From Bacillota bacterium (GTDB lineage: Bacteria > Bacillota > Bacilli > Bacillales > Cytobacillaceae), in the NCBI GenBank assembly GCA_023389895.1, contig JAEWDX010000256.1, positions 1 to 14,459 on the forward strand: DNA of 14,459 nt, read 5' to 3'. Each line of letters starts with the position of its first letter. Position 1 is the stretch's first letter. Under the pieces are notes generated by a model. That model worked only from the letters and a program-made list of their open reading frames with translations, had not been told where the DNA came from and ran no database searches. Positions 13,957-14,459 of this stretch are shown here, piece after piece. Both the position numbers and the translations under genes were made by a program.

Positions 13957-13986
13957 ATTATATTAAAATAAGTAACATAGAGTCAA
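13957..13986 (-). promoter_or_regulatory. Promoter of the MFS exporter with operator-like repeats
   Basis: On the - strand TTGACT (13986-13981) and TATAAT (13962-13957) are spaced by 18 bases. Flanking the promoter are CTCTATG/CATAGAG inverted arms and two ATGACTAA boxes on the + strand (13947-13954 and 13992-13999). The outer one sits in a near-palindrome TGACTAATACTCA. These could bind a local repressor or activator, which is not encoded in the window. Confidence 0.75.
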
Positions 13987-14032
13987 TCAAAATGACTAAT
14001 ACTCATTTTTGAATTTTAAAGTTGTGAGTGAG

Positions 14033-14049
14033 TCTAGGGATCCCCTAGA
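14033..14049. promoter_or_regulatory. Palindrome containing GATC upstream of the methyltransferase
   Basis: TCTAGGG-ATC-CCCTAGA forms a 7-bp inverted repeat with GATC at 14039-14042. It lies 108 bases before the methyltransferase start and about 68 bases before a TATAAT box (14117-14122). It is a candidate operator or methylation-sensitive control site; no experiment-level support is available. Confidence 0.4.
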
Positions 14050-14156
14050 AAGTTTATATAGGAACGTAAATTAATTCGATACGGAATAACGCTACCACCT
14101 AATATCAATTAAAAGTTATAATGATTGTATTATTAGCAGCAAGGAGCTATAAACAT

Positions 14157-14459
14157 ATGCAACCATTTCTTAAATGGGCGGGGGGAAAGAGACAACTGCT
14201 TTCTCAAATCAAGCCATACATTCCTGAACTAGGAGAAAGTACATATTTTGAACCGTTTTTAGGAGCAGGGGCAATGCTATTTAGCATCCGGCCAAAACAT
14301 GCGGTAGTGAATGATATTAATCCGGAATTATATAATGTTTATAAAGTAATTGCTGATAAACAGCTTTTTGAGGAGCTGCTTGATGATTTGCGAAATCATA
14401 AGAATGAAAGTGAATATTTCTATGAAATTCGTGCACTTGATAGGAAGGAAGACTATGAT
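14157..14459 (+). CDS. DNA adenine methyltransferase, Dam/DpnM type (5' part only)
   Basis: The first 101 codons are present and open to the window end. The N-terminal motif PFLKWAGGKRQL (3-14) and SAM-binding motif I EPFLGAGAMLF (32-42), followed by VNDIN (51-55), are characteristic of D12-class (N6-adenine) methyltransferases such as Dam and M.DpnII. The catalytic DPPY motif would lie beyond the edge. The ATG at 14157 has AAGGAG (14141-14146) ten bases upstream. A TATAAT at 14117-14122 could be the -10 box; no clear -35 is seen. Family resemblance to DpnM suggests GATC as target, but specificity needs the rest of the protein. A restriction endonuclease gene may follow, as such enzymes often belong to restriction-modification systems. 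The short homology and location next to an island suggest, but do not prove, horizontal origin. Confidence 0.9.
   Translation, partial: MQPFLKWAGGKRQLLSQIKPYIPELGESTYFEPFLGAGAMLFSIRPKHAVVNDINPELYNVYKVIADKQLFEELLDDLRNHKNESEYFYEIRALDRKEDYD

Noticed and set aside
1..14459. CRISPR arrays, tRNA or rRNA genes
   Set aside because: No regularly spaced repeats, cloverleaf-like segments or rRNA-like sequence were seen; the island attachment is in a protein gene rather than a tRNA.

Overview
The window looks like a low-GC Bacillaceae chromosome. It has AAGGAGG-type ribosome binding sites, TTG and GTG starts, AT-rich genes and T-tailed terminators. Several proteins resemble Bacillus subtilis proteins from memory: YeeI (YebC family), PlsC/YhdO, YjkA (FetB family) and Blt. 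No database search was possible, so family names rest on motifs and recall.

Left part (1-7269) is ordinary chromosome. An ECF sigma factor, a six-helix membrane protein that may be its anti-sigma factor, an ABC ATPase and two related ABC-2 type permeases form one tightly packed + strand operon. Next come a FetB-type permease behind a good Fur box, a strong terminator, plsC behind a FapR-type operator, and a YebC/TACO1-family gene.

Middle part (about 7189-12621) is best read as an integrated, decaying genomic island. It begins inside the 3' end of the yebC gene and ends with a second, diverged copy of the last 26 yebC codons plus stop. Immediately after yebC lies a tyrosine recombinase that has lost the C-terminal half of its catalytic domain; its ribosome binding site is buried in a perfect RNA hairpin. 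Cargo includes a second ECF sigma factor with a DUF4179-type anti-sigma protein, a small zinc-knuckle protein whose start looks frameshifted, a fragment of the guaA 3' end (another well-known integration target), and a HEPN-domain protein whose reading frame now runs straight into the displaced yebC tail. About 1.2 kb of the island has no convincing gene and holds hairpins and repeats.

Right part (12622-14459) returns to chromosome-like sequence: a bidirectional terminator, a Blt/Bmr/NorA-type multidrug exporter on the - strand with a clear promoter, and the first 101 codons of a Dam/DpnM-type DNA adenine methyltransferase that runs off the window.

The most unusual material is the nested integration history: two different housekeeping-gene tails (yebC and guaA) in one island, an in-frame HEPN-YebC-tail chimera, and the hairpin-locked integrase start.
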